From Clostridiales bacterium (GTDB lineage Bacteria; Bacillota; Clostridia; Oscillospirales; Oscillospiraceae): a stretch of 13,805 bases of DNA. The translations under genes were made by a program, and so were the position numbers. Below, one piece after another: positions 1 through 8,835 of the stretch. Below the pieces are notes generated by a model. It did no database searches. It worked only from the letters and a program-made list of their open reading frames with translations, and was not told the origin of the DNA. How positions within the stretch are numbered: the first letter of the stretch is position 1; every line of letters begins with the position of its first letter. The DNA lies in NCBI GenBank assembly GCA_902363045.1, contig CABIYX010000053.1, forward strand, positions 1-13,805. The letters are read 5' to 3'.

Positions 1-108
1 GCCGCTTTTGGTATGCCCTTTTTCTCTCCTCAATTTTTCTTTATTTCCCTATTGACTTTTTATTTGCAGACTTTCACGGCTCCAGGACTAAGCCTTTATG
101 CTTAACCT

Positions 109-137
109 ATTATAACTAAGCAAATTTGCTTTGTCAA
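109..137 (-). promoter_or_regulatory. Consensus sigma-A promoter reading leftwards, with operator palindrome in its spacer
   Basis: On the minus strand a perfect TTGACA (132-137) is separated by 17 bases from a perfect TATAAT (109-114). The spacer holds a perfect 14-base palindrome, AAGCAAATTTGCTT (118-131), placed where a bound repressor would block RNA polymerase. The transcript would leave the window to the left. A GAGGAG (minus strand, 31 to 26) lies near the edge, but no ATG, GTG or TTG at usable spacing follows it inside the window, so the target gene is not visible. Control by the divergent regulator at 248 is inferred. Confidence 0.8.
118..131. promoter_or_regulatory. Palindromic operator, probable site of the adjacent HTH regulator
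   Basis: AAGCAAATTTGCTT is a perfect two-fold palindrome between the -35 and -10 boxes of the leftward promoter. A degenerate copy at 190-206 shares ACTAAGC and 13 of 17 positions with 116-132 style alignment (the stretch beginning ACTAAGC next to the palindrome) and lies inside the regulator's own promoter spacer. One site in each divergent promoter is the usual layout of a CI/Cro-type switch. Binding by the local regulator is an inference. Confidence 0.6.
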
Positions 138-180
138 GTGGCTTGCGGAATAATTTTTAACTTTTTTGTTTAAGATACTC

Positions 181-210
181 TTGACTGTTACTAAGCGAAT
201 ATGTTATACT
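181..210 (+). promoter_or_regulatory. Promoter of the HTH regulator gene
   Basis: TTGACT (181-186) and TATACT (205-210) are 18 bases apart, and TG at 202-203 gives an extended -10 (TGtTATACT). The start codon of the regulator is about 38 bases downstream. The spacer contains the degenerate operator copy at 190-206, which suggests autoregulation. Confidence 0.7.
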
Positions 211-247
211 ACTTTCGACAGAAACCACCAGATAGGAGTTGGCATTT

Positions 248-781
248 ATGGCAATAGGAGAGCGCATCCATTTTTTCCGCACCCTCCGGGGTATGACACA
301 GAAGTATCTTGGTATGGCGGTGGGCTTTCCAGAGCGTTCCGCCGATGTTCGTCTGGCACAGTACGAAACAGGCACCCGGACGCCGAAGGCCGACTTGACC
401 GCTGCCCTGGCGCATATATTAGATGTATCGCCCCAGGCGTTGAGCGTCCCGGACATAGACAACTACATAGGTTTGGCCCATACGCTGTTCGCCTTGGAGG
501 ATGTATACAGTCTGAAAGTGGTAGAGGCGGATGGACGTGCCTGCCTGCAAGCAGATATTTTTCAGGGAGGCCGTCAAGCCAGTGAGCTGAACAAAATCTT
601 GATTGCGTGGCGGGAACAGGCGGCGAAGCTGGAGGCCGGGGAGATCACCAAGGAGGACTATGACCGCTGGCGCTACAACTACCCGAAGTACGACACCACC
701 CAGCGGTGGGCCAAAGTCCCCTCGAAGGAATTAAGCGATGCTCTGATAAAAGGATTGAAGAGACAGAGAAAAGACAAATAG
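248..781 (+). CDS. Cro/CI-family helix-turn-helix transcriptional regulator of a probable integrated element
   Basis: The 177-residue protein has an N-terminal Xre-type helix-turn-helix of about 65 residues (IGERIHFFRTLRGMTQKYLG, then a recognition helix and RLAQYETGTRTPK). After it comes a charged C-terminal region (about 75-177) with a WREQAAKLEAGEITKEDYDRW segment that I cannot assign to a named domain. I chose ATG at 248 because AGGAG at 234-238 sits 9 bases upstream; an in-frame TTG at 239 would abut that site. The gene has its own promoter, faces a divergent promoter with a palindromic operator, and ends in a strong terminator. The layout resembles the control switch of a prophage or integrative conjugative element, which fits the guaA junction just downstream. 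The regulated genes and inducing signal are unknown. Confidence 0.85.
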   Translation: MAIGERIHFFRTLRGMTQKYLGMAVGFPERSADVRLAQYETGTRTPKADLTAALAHILDVSPQALSVPDIDNYIGLAHTLFALEDVYSLKVVEADGRACLQADIFQGGRQASELNKILIAWREQAAKLEAGEITKEDYDRWRYNYPKYDTTQRWAKVPSKELSDALIKGLKRQRKDK

Positions 782-783
782 CA

Positions 784-825
784 AAAAAGGTCTTGCTGAC
801 TGGTGAAAGTCAGCAAGACCTTTTT
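784..825. terminator. Bidirectional intrinsic terminator between the HTH gene and guaA
   Basis: A perfect 18-bp stem (784-801 with 808-825) closes a six-base loop, GGTGAA. A T run follows on the plus strand (821-825) and an A run (783-788) supplies the T run on the minus strand. It would stop the regulator transcript from the left and the guaA operon transcript from the right. After element insertion it would stand in for guaA's original terminator. Confidence 0.9.
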
Positions 826-838
826 CTTAGGATATGAA

Positions 839-976
839 GGATTTACCCGCAAGCCACCCGCTATACGGGAGTGAACAAAGTAAATCCGGTTTTGGTATCT
901 GCTATCAATTTGCTATCAAATGCCCCGTTTCCGTTTCAAAAGCCCAGTGTTTTCAAGGCTTTGCGGGTTTTGTCAG
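839..976. other. Element end with integrase arm-type direct repeats and inverted repeats
   Basis: This non-coding stretch lies between the terminator and the guaA stop codon. It holds two direct copies of TGCTATCAA with an 11-base period (900-908 and 911-919), as expected for arm-binding sites of a tyrosine integrase. Inverted repeats surround them: GGATTTAC (839-846) with GTAAATCC (880-887), CCCG/CGGG (857-860 and 866-869), and ACCCGCAAGCC (845-855) with GGCTTTGCGGGT (957-968), one base different in length. No integrase gene is in the window, so it would have to lie at the other end of the element. The reading as an attachment end is inference from repeats and location. Confidence 0.55.
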
Positions 977-2512
977 TTATTCCCACTCCACGGTGGCCGG
1001 GGGCTTACTTGTAATGTCATAAACGATGCGGTTGATCCCTTTTACCTCGTTCACGATCCGCACGGAGACCTGATCCAGGACCTCATAAGGGATCCAGGCC
1101 CAATCTGCCGTCATAAAGTCATCCGTCGTGACTGCCCGGAGTGCCAGCGTATGGTCGTATGTCCTGCCATCCCCCATGACGCCGACGGAGCGCGTATTGG
1201 TCAGAACTGCGAAATATTGGCTTAGGCATTGGCTCTGCCCGGCTTTTGTAAGAATATCCCGGAAGATGAAATCGGCCTGACGCAGGGTATCCGCTTTTTC
1301 CTTTGTGACCTCTCCGATGATCCGGATGGCGAGGCCGGGGCCTGGGAAGGGCTGACGGCTGACCAGGGCTTCGGGAAGCCCCAACTCCCGGCCCAGCTGG
1401 CGCACCTCGTCCTTAAACAGCAGCTTCAGCGGTTCCAGGATCTCCTTGAACTCCACATGGTCGGGCAGGCCGCCCACATTGTGGTGGCTTTTGATGACAG
1501 CGGCAGCGCCTGCACCGGACTCGATCACATCGGGGTAGATGGTGCCCTGGGCAAGATAGTCCACCGCGCCGAGCTTTCTCGCTTCTTCCTCAAAGACCCG
1601 GATAAATTCTTCTCCGATGATCTTGCGCTTGCATTCCGGGTCGGACTGACCGGACAGCTTGGACAGGAACCGGCGCTCCGCATTGACACGGACAAAGTTC
1701 ATGGACCGTCTTGCAAAGGCCGCCTCGATCTCGTCTCCCTCGTTTAGCCGCATCAGGCCGTGATCCACAAAGACACAGGTCAGCTGGCTGCCAATCGCCT
1801 CGGCCAGCAGCGCCGCGCACACAGAACTGTCCACACCGCCGCTGAGGGCCAGGAGGACCCTGCCGCGTCCCACCCGGTCTCGAATCTGACGGATCGCGGT
1901 GCCTTTGTAATCCGCCATGCTCCAGGTGCCGTGGGCCCCGCATACCTCATACAGAAAATTGCGGATCATCTGTGTGCCATACTCTGTATGGCTGACCTCC
2001 GGATGAAACTGGACGCCATAAAACCGCCGCGCCTCGTCCGCAATGGCCACATGGGCGCAGGCCTCGGAGTGTGCCGTCAGCCGAAAACCCGCAGGGACAC
2101 ACGCCATATAGTCCCCATGGCTCATCCAGGAGACGCTTTTCTCCGGGAGGCCCTGGAAGATGGGACTGGACCGATCATACCAGGTCACGGTTTTTCCATA
2201 CTCTCGGGCAGAATCCTCCTGAGCCGGGGTCACCTGTCCGCCCAACGCTTGGGCCAGCAGCTGACAGCCGTAGCAGATCCCAAGCACAGGGATCCCAAGT
2301 TCAAAGACCGCCGGGTCCACCTGGGGGGACCCCGCCTCATATACGCTGCTCGGCCCCCCGGTAAAGATGATCCCGATGGGAGAAAAGACACGGATGTCCT
2401 CCACCGGCATGGTGTATGGGTGGACCTCGCAGTAGACTTTGCACTCGCGTACCCGCCGGGCAATCAGTTGATTATACTGACCGCCGAAATCCAGAATCAA
2501 GATGCGCTCCAT
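977..2512 (-). CDS. guaA: GMP synthase, glutamine-hydrolysing
   Basis: Converts XMP to GMP with ATP and the amide of glutamine, the last step to guanine nucleotides. The 511-residue product has the family's usual length. An N-terminal class I amidotransferase domain has Cys80 (GICYGCQ), His170 and Glu172 (GVQFHPE) as the catalytic triad. An ATP-pyrophosphatase domain has SGGVDS (224-229), and the dimerisation domain ends in ATVEWE. I start at ATG 2512 ([12 protein letters not shown]) because AGGAGGA lies just upstream; a longer frame exists but adds unrelated residues. The purF stop is 10 bases away and overlaps this ribosome site, so the two are probably translationally coupled. It is the last gene of the minus-strand cluster and its 3' end forms the probable element junction. 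Confidence 0.97.
   Translation of the reverse strand: MERILILDFGGQYNQLIARRVRECKVYCEVHPYTMPVEDIRVFSPIGIIFTGGPSSVYEAGSPQVDPAVFELGIPVLGICYGCQLLAQALGGQVTPAQEDSAREYGKTVTWYDRSSPIFQGLPEKSVSWMSHGDYMACVPAGFRLTAHSEACAHVAIADEARRFYGVQFHPEVSHTEYGTQMIRNFLYEVCGAHGTWSMADYKGTAIRQIRDRVGRGRVLLALSGGVDSSVCAALLAEAIGSQLTCVFVDHGLMRLNEGDEIEAAFARRSMNFVRVNAERRFLSKLSGQSDPECKRKIIGEEFIRVFEEEARKLGAVDYLAQGTIYPDVIESGAGAAAVIKSHHNVGGLPDHVEFKEILEPLKLLFKDEVRQLGRELGLPEALVSRQPFPGPGLAIRIIGEVTKEKADTLRQADFIFRDILTKAGQSQCLSQYFAVLTNTRSVGVMGDGRTYDHTLALRAVTTDDFMTADWAWIPYEVLDQVSVRIVNEVKGINRIVYDITSKPPATVEWE
978..988 (-). other. Probable attachment core at the 3' end of guaA
   Basis: The last codons of guaA read GAGTGGGAATA on the minus strand. 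The 3' end of guaA is an established integration target for genomic islands and conjugative elements, and this motif is the core repeat I recall for them. The matching copy at the other element end would lie left of position 1 and is not visible. The coding frame of guaA is kept intact, as expected for insertion at a gene's 3' end. Confidence 0.6.
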
Positions 2513-2522
2513 CGTATCCTCC

Positions 2523-4019
2523 TCATTGATCAATGTCATCGGTTTGGCCGGGCGTCTCCTTGCGCCTGGACCCCAGCCGAATTTTTCGTTCAAACCGATC
2601 CTTATCCCCACGGCTCGGGATCGCGGTGGGGTATGCGCCGCCGAAGCAGGCGGTGCAGAAGCCGCTGCATCCCTCTGCGATCTGCAAGAGGTGCTCTACA
2701 CTAAGATAGCCCAGGGAATCCACACCGATGATCTCCGCGATTTCCTCCACTGTGTGGTGGTTTGCAATCAGGTTTTCCGCATCGTCAATGTCCGTGCCAT
2801 AGTAGCAGGGGGCGACAAAAGGCGGTGCGCTGACTCTCATGTGGATCTCTCTGGCTCCGGCCCGGCGCAGCAGATCGATCACGCCCCGGCAGGTGGTACC
2901 CCGGACGATGGAATCATCGATCAGCACGATGCGCTTCCCATCCACCAGCGCGCGGATGGGGTTGAGCTTGAGGTTGACGCCCATCTCCCGCAGCTCCTGG
3001 GTGGGGGAAATGAATGTGCGCCCGATGTATTTATTCTTGGTGAAGCCGATGCCGTAGGGGATCCCGGAGGCTTTGGCGTACCCCAGAGCGGCGTCCAGAC
3101 CGGAGTCCGGGACGCCGATGACCACATCAGCCTCCACTGGGTGCTCGGCGGCAAGAAAGGCTCCGGCCCGCTGCCGCGCGGCGCTCACCGCGGTGCCATC
3201 AATCACCGAGTCCGGCCGTGCAAAGTAAACGAACTCAAAGACGCACAGATGCTTGCCGGCTGTCCCACAGCGGCGAGTATCACTTTTCACACCGTCATAG
3301 CTGACGGTGACGATCTCGCCGGGGCGGATGTCCCGGAGAAAGCGGGCTCCGACGGCGTCCAGCGCGCAGCTCTCCGAGGCAAAGACCGTTTTTCCGTCGG
3401 CTGTTTCCCCCATGCAGAGGGGACGGAAGCCGTGGGGATCCCGGGCAGCGATGAGCTTGGTGGGAGAGGAGATCACAAGAGAGTACGCCCCTTCAATCCG
3501 GCCCATGGCATCATACACAGCCTCCTCGATAGATGGGGTATGGAGCCGCTCCTGCACGATGATATAGGCAATTACCTCGCTGTCGGTGGTAGTGTGGAAG
3601 ATAGAGCCGTTCTGCTCCAGACGGGTTCTCAGCTCATAGGAGTTGGTCAGATTTCCGTTGTGTGCCAGCGCCATCCGCCCCTTGTGGTGGTTGATGATGA
3701 TGGGCTGGGCATTGCGCTTGCGGTCGGAGCCGGTGGTGGCATAGCGGACGTGCCCCACGACGATGTTTCCGCTCCCCAGCCGCTGGAGGCGCTCCTTAGG
3801 AAAAACCTCGTTGACCAGCCCCTCGTCCCGATAGGTGGTAAATACTCCGTCATCGTTGACTGCGATCCCCGCGCTCTCCTGTCCCCGGTGCTGGAGGGCG
3901 AACAGCCCATAATAGGCCAGTGAGGCCACGTCGGCAGGCTCCTTGGAAAAAACGCCAAAGACACCACACTCTTCCCGAATGTGGTGTTCCTTGGGAACGA
4001 CCTGTTTAATTTGCACCAT
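2523..4019 (-). CDS. purF: Amidophosphoribosyltransferase (PurF), Fe-S propeptide type
   Basis: Commits PRPP to purine synthesis by making 5-phosphoribosylamine with ammonia from glutamine. The 498-residue protein resembles the Bacillus type. A 17-residue leader ends in REE before CGVFGVF, so Cys18 would become the N-terminal nucleophile after self-cleavage. Cys259, Cys405, Cys455 and Cys458 match the four cluster ligands of the Bacillus enzyme (contexts [29 protein letters not shown]), implying an oxygen-labile 4Fe-4S cluster. The PRPP-binding loop is [13 protein letters not shown] (364-376). The start ATG overlaps the purC end by 14 bases, which suggests coupled translation. It is followed directly by guaA. 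Confidence 0.97.
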   Translation of the reverse strand: MVQIKQVVPKEHHIREECGVFGVFSKEPADVASLAYYGLFALQHRGQESAGIAVNDDGVFTTYRDEGLVNEVFPKERLQRLGSGNIVVGHVRYATTGSDRKRNAQPIIINHHKGRMALAHNGNLTNSYELRTRLEQNGSIFHTTTDSEVIAYIIVQERLHTPSIEEAVYDAMGRIEGAYSLVISSPTKLIAARDPHGFRPLCMGETADGKTVFASESCALDAVGARFLRDIRPGEIVTVSYDGVKSDTRRCGTAGKHLCVFEFVYFARPDSVIDGTAVSAARQRAGAFLAAEHPVEADVVIGVPDSGLDAALGYAKASGIPYGIGFTKNKYIGRTFISPTQELREMGVNLKLNPIRALVDGKRIVLIDDSIVRGTTCRGVIDLLRRAGAREIHMRVSAPPFVAPCYYGTDIDDAENLIANHHTVEEIAEIIGVDSLGYLSVEHLLQIAEGCSGFCTACFGGAYPTAIPSRGDKDRFERKIRLGSRRKETPGQTDDIDQ

Positions 4020-4725
4020 GTTCCACCAGCCTCTTCATGATTTCGGCGTATGCCTCCTCCACGCCGCCCAGGTCCCGGCGGAAGCGGTCCTTGTCCAGCT
4101 TTTCCCCGGTTGCGGAGTCCCACAGGCGGCAGGTATCGGGGCTGATCTCGTCCGCCAGAATGATCCTGCCATCCGAGGTCCTGCCAAACTCCAGCTTGAA
4201 GTCTGCCAGCGTCACGCCGCACTCGGCCCAAAAGCGCTGTAAAATGCGGTCAATCTTCAGCGCATAGCCCTTGATGGTCTCGATTTCAGCGGGGGTAGCC
4301 AGCTTCAGGGCCAGCGCGTGGCTGGTGTTGAGCAGAGGATCCCCCAGCGCGTCGTTTTTATAGGAGAACTCGAGAACGGGCTCGTCAAACACCAGCCCCT
4401 CCGCGACACCGTACCGCTTGGAGAAGGAGCCGGCGGCGATGTTGCGGACGATGACCTCCAGCGGGACGATGGACACCTTCCTGACCAGAGTCTCCCGCTG
4501 GCTCAGCTCCCGCACAAAATGGGTAGGGACACCGTTTTTTTCCAGTACCTGCATCAAAAGGTTGCTCATCCGGTTGTTAATGACGCCCTTTCCTGCGATG
4601 GTCCCCTTTTTCAGCCCGTTGAAGGCGGTGGCGTCATCCTTGTAGTCCACGATGTAGAGTTCCGGATCGTCCGTCTCATAGACCTTTTTGGCCTTTCCCT
4701 CATAGATCTGTTTCAGCTTTTGCAT
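4006..4725 (-). CDS. purC: Phosphoribosylaminoimidazole-succinocarboxamide synthase (SAICAR synthetase)
   Basis: Joins aspartate to the purine intermediate CAIR using ATP. The 239-residue length is normal for the bacterial monofunctional enzyme. Visible family motifs are [11 protein letters not shown] near the N-terminus, [42 protein letters not shown] and [14 protein letters not shown], all in the expected order. ATG 4725 is preceded by GGGAGG at 9 bases. It lies 18 bases after asnB and overlaps purF by 14 bases. It is the only enzyme of the four-gene run that does not hydrolyse glutamine. The rest of the purine pathway is not in the window. Confidence 0.97.
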   Translation of the reverse strand: MQKLKQIYEGKAKKVYETDDPELYIVDYKDDATAFNGLKKGTIAGKGVINNRMSNLLMQVLEKNGVPTHFVRELSQRETLVRKVSIVPLEVIVRNIAAGSFSKRYGVAEGLVFDEPVLEFSYKNDALGDPLLNTSHALALKLATPAEIETIKGYALKIDRILQRFWAECGVTLADFKLEFGRTSDGRIILADEISPDTCRLWDSATGEKLDKDRFRRDLGGVEEAYAEIMKRLVEHGAN

Positions 4726-4743
4726 TGCCTGTATCCTCCCTTG

Positions 4744-6324
4744 TTATTTTCCGCTGTCGCCGTAGTTGGCCAGCACCCGCGCGGACGGATCGTTCACATT
4801 GCAGCCCTTCCAGCTTCTGTTTGGCATCCAAAAGTCCACGATCATCCCGCTCTGGCCGGGATAGTATGCTTCAAAGATCTCGCGATACAGAAGGGATTCT
4901 TTGGTAAAGGGCCGGGCGTGGCCGTAGGCCAGGCGCTTTTTCTCAAATTCCTCATCGGTATAGCGGCGCTCCGCATAGTCCTTCAGGTAATCCACCATGG
5001 AATGGCCCACGGCGTCGGAAAAAGCGGCCTTCTCCCGGTAGAGGATGCTGTGGGGCAGGTAGTCCCCCTCAAAGGCGCGGCGAAGCAGATATTTTCCCTT
5101 CCCGTACTTGTTCAGCTTCCGCTCCGGGTCAATGCCCATCACATACTCCACAAAGTCCAGGTCTCCGAAGGGGACCCGGGCCTCCAGGGAGTTGACGGAG
5201 ACGCACCGGTCGGCCCGAAGCACATCGTACATATGCAATTCCCGGATACGCTTGACCGCTTCCTTCTGAAACTCCTCCGCCGACGGGGCAAAGTCGGTGT
5301 ATTTATAGCCAAACAGCTCGTCGCTGATCTCTCCGGTCAGCAGGACCCGGATGTCGGTCTGTTCGTGGATGGCCTTGCAGACCAGATACATCCCCATGCT
5401 GGCCCGGATGGTGGTGATGTCATAGGTGCCCAGCAGGGCAATCACTGTCTCCAGTGAGTCCAGCACCTCCTCCGGCGTCATATAGACCTCCGTATGCTGG
5501 CTTCCGATGTAGTCTGCCACCTCTCTGGCATACTTCAGATCAATGGCGTCCTCGCTCATGCCGATGGCAAAGGTGCGGATGGGCCGGTCGGAGCATTTCT
5601 GCGCCACCGCGCACACCAGCGAGGAGTCCAGACCGCCGCTGAGGAGGAAGCCGACCTTGGCGTCGGACACCAGACGCTTTTTGATGCCGGCGATCAGCTT
5701 TTCCCGGATTGCTGTGCACACGGTATCCAGATCGTCCCGGCACACCTCCTTGACGGCGGTGATGTCCCGGTAGCAGACAAATTTTCCATCCTTGTAGTAG
5801 TGTCCCGGCGGAAACGGCATGATCTTCTCACAGAGCCCCACCAGGTTTTTGGGCTCACTGGCAAAGACGATGGTCCCGGAGGGGTCGTAACCGTAGTAGA
5901 GCGGACGGATACCGATGGGGTCCCGGGCGGCGATATAGCTTTTGGTATCTCCGTCGTATAAGATCAACGCAAACTCCGCATCCAGCATCCGAAACATCTC
6001 CACGCCGTATTCCCGATACAGCGGGAGCAGGATCTCACAGTCAGACCCGCTTTGGAACGTATAGCCCTTTTCCTGAAGCGCCTGCTTCAACGTCTCAAAG
6101 CCGTAGATCTCACCGTTACAGACCACATAGCTGCCGTCCAGCGCAAAGGGCTGCATCCCCTCCGGCTGTAAGCCCATAATGGCCAGCCGGTGAAACCCCA
6201 GCAGCCCATTTCCCGTATCCACGATCCGGCTGTCGTCCGGCCCCCGGGATATGGTCCTGTCAAAACCGTTTTTGAACCGCGCATAGTCGGCAGCTTCCGA
6301 GCAGTAGCCCATGATAGAACACAT
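4744..6324 (-). CDS. asnB: Asparagine synthetase B, glutamine-hydrolysing
   Basis: Makes asparagine from aspartate, ATP and glutamine amide. The 526-residue protein begins MCSIMGY, so Cys2 is the class II amidotransferase nucleophile once Met is removed. The glutaminase domain shows RGPDD (27-31), NGEIYG (70-75) and GSDCE (93-97). The synthetase domain shows the ATP-pyrophosphatase loop SGGLDSS (229-235) and GEISDELFGYKY. ATG 6324 is preceded by GGAGGT. The gene is first after a T-box leader with an asparagine specifier codon, which supports the assignment independently. No terminator or promoter is seen in the 18 bases before purC, so purC, purF and guaA are probably on the same transcript. 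Confidence 0.96.
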   Translation of the reverse strand: MCSIMGYCSEAADYARFKNGFDRTISRGPDDSRIVDTGNGLLGFHRLAIMGLQPEGMQPFALDGSYVVCNGEIYGFETLKQALQEKGYTFQSGSDCEILLPLYREYGVEMFRMLDAEFALILYDGDTKSYIAARDPIGIRPLYYGYDPSGTIVFASEPKNLVGLCEKIMPFPPGHYYKDGKFVCYRDITAVKEVCRDDLDTVCTAIREKLIAGIKKRLVSDAKVGFLLSGGLDSSLVCAVAQKCSDRPIRTFAIGMSEDAIDLKYAREVADYIGSQHTEVYMTPEEVLDSLETVIALLGTYDITTIRASMGMYLVCKAIHEQTDIRVLLTGEISDELFGYKYTDFAPSAEEFQKEAVKRIRELHMYDVLRADRCVSVNSLEARVPFGDLDFVEYVMGIDPERKLNKYGKGKYLLRRAFEGDYLPHSILYREKAAFSDAVGHSMVDYLKDYAERRYTDEEFEKKRLAYGHARPFTKESLLYREIFEAYYPGQSGMIVDFWMPNRSWKGCNVNDPSARVLANYGDSGK

Positions 6325-6358
6325 CGTATTGACCTCCTAAACATCATCATCAGCATTC

Positions 6359-6580
6359 AACAGGGCAAGTGCTGTTCTCGCGGTGCCACCTGTATTTGTA
6401 CTCGTTTACGGGCCGCACAGTGGGGCCCTGCCGCGTAACGGGCGGTGATCCGGCTCACCTACTTGGATTGCTCCTTTCAGATCGCAGCTCGAAAAGTGTT
6501 ATTCCCGCAAGCTCTGCCGCGCGGCTCTCACCGTCCCGCGCTCTCTGTGGGTGAACTCTTGCGGTACTTCTCTCTTCTCA
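6359..6580 (-). ncRNA. T-box leader (tRNA-Asn sensing) upstream of asnB
   Basis: Read on the minus strand, the T-box AGGTGGCACCGCG is at 6391-6379. Its antiterminator folds as ACAGG, a 7-base bulge UGGCACC, GCG, loop, UGC, CCUGU (6393-6360), which is the canonical design. Stem I closes with GAGAAG (6579-6574) against CUUUUC, and above the specifier loop CCGCAAG pairs with CUUGCGG. The loop has AGUA on one side and GAAUAACA on the other, placing AAC (6500-6498) in the specifier position. The distal AGAGAG motif is present. UGGC would pair with a tRNA end having discriminator G, as in bacterial tRNA-Asn. Both tRNA contacts and the asnB gene agree on asparagine. No U-run terminator is visible before asnB, so the output mechanism is uncertain. 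Confidence 0.92.
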
Positions 6581-6651
6581 AACGCTTTTGTATGTTGTGG
6601 ATGTCTGCCCCGGTCCGCCGGGAAAATGGGCCGTCTCGCTTTATGCCAGGA
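6581..6651. other. Short spacer between glnN stop and T-box leader, no clear signal
   Basis: I see no convincing promoter on the minus strand. One GC-rich hairpin (CCCGG/CCGGG near 6611-6625) lacks a T run on that strand. The T-box transcript may therefore come from read-through of glnN or from a weak promoter I cannot recognise. Confidence 0.4.
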
Positions 6652-8748
6652 TCACTTGACGCTGAACAGCAGATCGCCGTAAGTGGGGAAGGGCCAGCAG
6701 CGCTCCTCGGTCAAGATTTCCGCCTCGTCGGCTGCGGCCCGCAGCTCCGTCATACGGGAGAGCAACTCGTCCCGGATGAAATTGGCCTCCTCGGTCACAT
6801 CGGAAATGGTCCTGAGTTTGGCAATTACGCTGTCCAGTGCGTCAGTTCTGGCGTCGATGCTCTCGATCACCGCCGTCAGCTTTTTGACCAGCTTTGTTTC
6901 ATAGGCACAACTGAGCCCAGCATCCAGGGCTTTCTTGCCGGCGGCGTCCCGGGCCACATCCGCGGCATAGCGGGCAACAGCGGGCAGGATCTGCTTCCGG
7001 GCCATGTCGCTCATGGTCTGGGCCTCAATGCACACCGTTTTGCAGTAATTTTCCAGCATAATCTCATACCGGGAGCGCAGCTCCGCTTCGGTATAGACTT
7101 TGTGGGCCGTCAGCATCTCCACATTCTTCGCTTTCAGAAGCTCGGGGATCGCGTCCGGTGTGGTGCGCAGGTTCAGCAGGCCCCGCTCCTCCGTGGCCTC
7201 CCGGATCCACGCATCGTCATAGCCATTTCCGTTGAAGATGATCCGCTTATGCGCTTGGATGGCACGCTTGATCAGCTCATGCAGGGCAGCGTTGAAGTCC
7301 TCAGCCCGCTCCAGCTCGTCCGCATAGAGCTTCAGGGACTGGGCCACCGCGGCGTTGAGCATGATGTTGGCGCAGGCGATGGAGTTAGAAGAACCCAGCA
7401 TCCGGAATTCAAATTTGTTGCCGGTAAAGGCAAAGGGCGAGGTGCGGTTGCGGTCCGTGGTGTCCCGGAGAAAGCGGGGAAGCACGTCCACGCCCAGCTT
7501 CATTTTCTTCTTTTCCACACCGGCATAGGCAGAATCGGTCTCGATGGCGTCTAGTACAGCGGTCAGCTCATCCCCCAGAAACATCGAGATCACGGCGGGG
7601 GGCGCCTCGTTGGCCCCCAGGCGGTGGTCGTTTCCGGCCGTCGCGACAGAAGCTCTCAGCAGCCCCTGATAGTCGTCCACCGCCTGGATCACCGCCGCCA
7701 GAAACAGCAGGAACTGGGCGTTTTCGTGGGGGGTATCACCGGGAGAGAGCAGATTCACACCGGTGTCGGTGGAGAGGGACCAGTTGTTGTGCTTGCCGCT
7801 GCCATTGACTCCGGCAAAGGGCTTTTCGTGGAGCAGGCACACCATGTCGTGCTTGGCCGCCACCCGCTGCATGATCTCCATGGTTAGCTGGTTCTGGTCC
7901 GTGGCCAGATTGGTCGTGGTGTAGATGGGAGCAAGCTCATGCTGAGCGGGGGCTACCTCATTGTGCTCCGTTTTGGCCAAGATACCCAGCTTCCACAGCT
8001 CAGTGTTCAGCTCCTCCATGAAGGCGGCGACACGGGGCTTGATGGAGCCAAAGTAGTGATCGTCCAGCTCCTGCCCCTTGGGGGGCTTGGCGCCGAACAG
8101 GGTCCTGCCGGTATAGATCAGGTCCTTGCGCTGCTCATACAGAGCCTTGTCGATCAGGAAATATTCCTGCTCTGGACCGACAGAGGGGGTCACACGTCTG
8201 ACCTCGTCGTTGCCGAACAGCTTCAGTACCCGGAGGGCCTGACAGTTCAGCGCCTCCATACTGCGCAGAAGAGGCGTTTTCTTATCCAGCGCCTCCCCGC
8301 CGTAGGAGCAGAAGGCGGTTGGGATGCAGAGGGTCTTGCCCTTGATGAACGCATAGCTGGTGGGATCCCAGGCGGTGTAGCCCCGGGCCTCGAAGGTGGC
8401 CCGCAGACCGCCGGAGGGGAAGGAGGAGGCGTCCGGCTCTCCGCGGATCAGCTCCTTGCCGGAGAACTCCATGAGCACTCTGCCGTCTGGCGCGGGAGTG
8501 ATGAAGCTGTCGTGCTTTTCCGCGGTGATCCCGGTCAGGGGCTGGAACCAATGGGTGAAGTGGGTCGCGCCGTTTTCGACAGCCCAGTCCTTCATGGCGT
8601 CGGCCACCGCATTGGCCACGGATAGATCCAGTCTGGTCCCGTTTTGAATGGTACGCTTCAGAGAGTGATATACCTCCCCGGACAGGCGCGCCTTCATCAC
8701 GCGGCTGTCGAAGACCATGCTTCCGAACATTTCCGGTACAGTCGTCAT
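6652..8748 (-). CDS. glnN: Glutamine synthetase type III
   Basis: Makes glutamine from glutamate, ammonia and ATP. The 698-residue length fits the large type III family found in Bacteroidetes, cyanobacteria and Clostridia. Family signatures seen are [11 protein letters not shown] (190-200), [16 protein letters not shown] (259-274), [12 protein letters not shown] (313-324) and [13 protein letters not shown], which carry the metal, glutamate and nucleotide-binding residues. The start is ATG 8748 (MTTVPEMFG) behind GGGGAG; an upstream in-frame extension would run through the leader terminator and is rejected. It has its own promoter and a terminator-containing leader, and diverges from a type I glnA. 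The stop is 71 bases before the T-box leader of asnB, with no obvious terminator between. Confidence 0.97.
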   Translation of the reverse strand: MTTVPEMFGSMVFDSRVMKARLSGEVYHSLKRTIQNGTRLDLSVANAVADAMKDWAVENGATHFTHWFQPLTGITAEKHDSFITPAPDGRVLMEFSGKELIRGEPDASSFPSGGLRATFEARGYTAWDPTSYAFIKGKTLCIPTAFCSYGGEALDKKTPLLRSMEALNCQALRVLKLFGNDEVRRVTPSVGPEQEYFLIDKALYEQRKDLIYTGRTLFGAKPPKGQELDDHYFGSIKPRVAAFMEELNTELWKLGILAKTEHNEVAPAQHELAPIYTTTNLATDQNQLTMEIMQRVAAKHDMVCLLHEKPFAGVNGSGKHNNWSLSTDTGVNLLSPGDTPHENAQFLLFLAAVIQAVDDYQGLLRASVATAGNDHRLGANEAPPAVISMFLGDELTAVLDAIETDSAYAGVEKKKMKLGVDVLPRFLRDTTDRNRTSPFAFTGNKFEFRMLGSSNSIACANIMLNAAVAQSLKLYADELERAEDFNAALHELIKRAIQAHKRIIFNGNGYDDAWIREATEERGLLNLRTTPDAIPELLKAKNVEMLTAHKVYTEAELRSRYEIMLENYCKTVCIEAQTMSDMARKQILPAVARYAADVARDAAGKKALDAGLSCAYETKLVKKLTAVIESIDARTDALDSVIAKLRTISDVTEEANFIRDELLSRMTELRAAADEAEILTEERCWPFPTYGDLLFSVK

Positions 8749-8771
8749 AACAGATCTCCCCTTCAGAAAAT

Positions 8772-8823
8772 AAAAAAGGACATTGGCGTTACGAAGGTCC
8801 TGCCTTCGAGACGCCAATGTCTC
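8772..8823 (-). promoter_or_regulatory. glnN leader: mutually exclusive terminator and ANTAR-type hairpin
   Basis: On the minus strand GACATTGGCGT (8821-8811) pairs with ACGCCAATGTC (8789-8779) around an inner CGAAGG/CCTTCG hairpin. TTTTTT at 8777-8772 follows, making a strong intrinsic terminator 23 bases before glnN. The first strand can instead form GAGAC-ATTGGC-GTCTC (8823-8808), a 5-bp stem with a hexaloop having A at 1 and G at 4, the loop signature recognised by ANTAR proteins. The inner hairpin (loop CAGGA, five bases) sits where the second ANTAR hairpin would be but does not match the loop rule. The two folds exclude each other, so stabilising the first hairpin would let transcription into glnN. 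Confidence 0.75.
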
Positions 8824-8835
8824 TCAACACCGCAA

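Noticed and set aside
139..154. GTGGCTTGCGGAATAA, somewhat like the guaA 3' end and a possible second attachment core
   Set aside because: It lacks the contiguous GAGTGGGAATA, is on the opposite strand, and lies inside the regulator's promoter region.
239..247. TTG start giving three extra residues on the HTH regulator
   Set aside because: It directly abuts the AGGAG ribosome site, while ATG 248 has proper 9-base spacing.
2513..2522. Purine or guanine riboswitch before the purine genes
   Set aside because: The intergenic gaps before purC, purF and guaA are at most 18 bases, too short for such an element.
2611..2749. Longer guaA start upstream at 2611
   Set aside because: The added residues overlap the end of purF and have no family similarity; ATG 2512 has AGGAGGA and matches the normal GuaA N-terminus.
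2502..3923. Long open frame on the plus strand opposite purF, and similar long frames at 1760-2704, 4318-5457 and 6445-7554
   Set aside because: They are antisense shadows of strongly supported GC-rich genes, and their translations show no family motifs.
8749..8817. Extended glnN start within the leader
   Set aside because: The extension translates the leader terminator stem and T run; ATG 8748 has a good ribosome site and gives the normal type III length.
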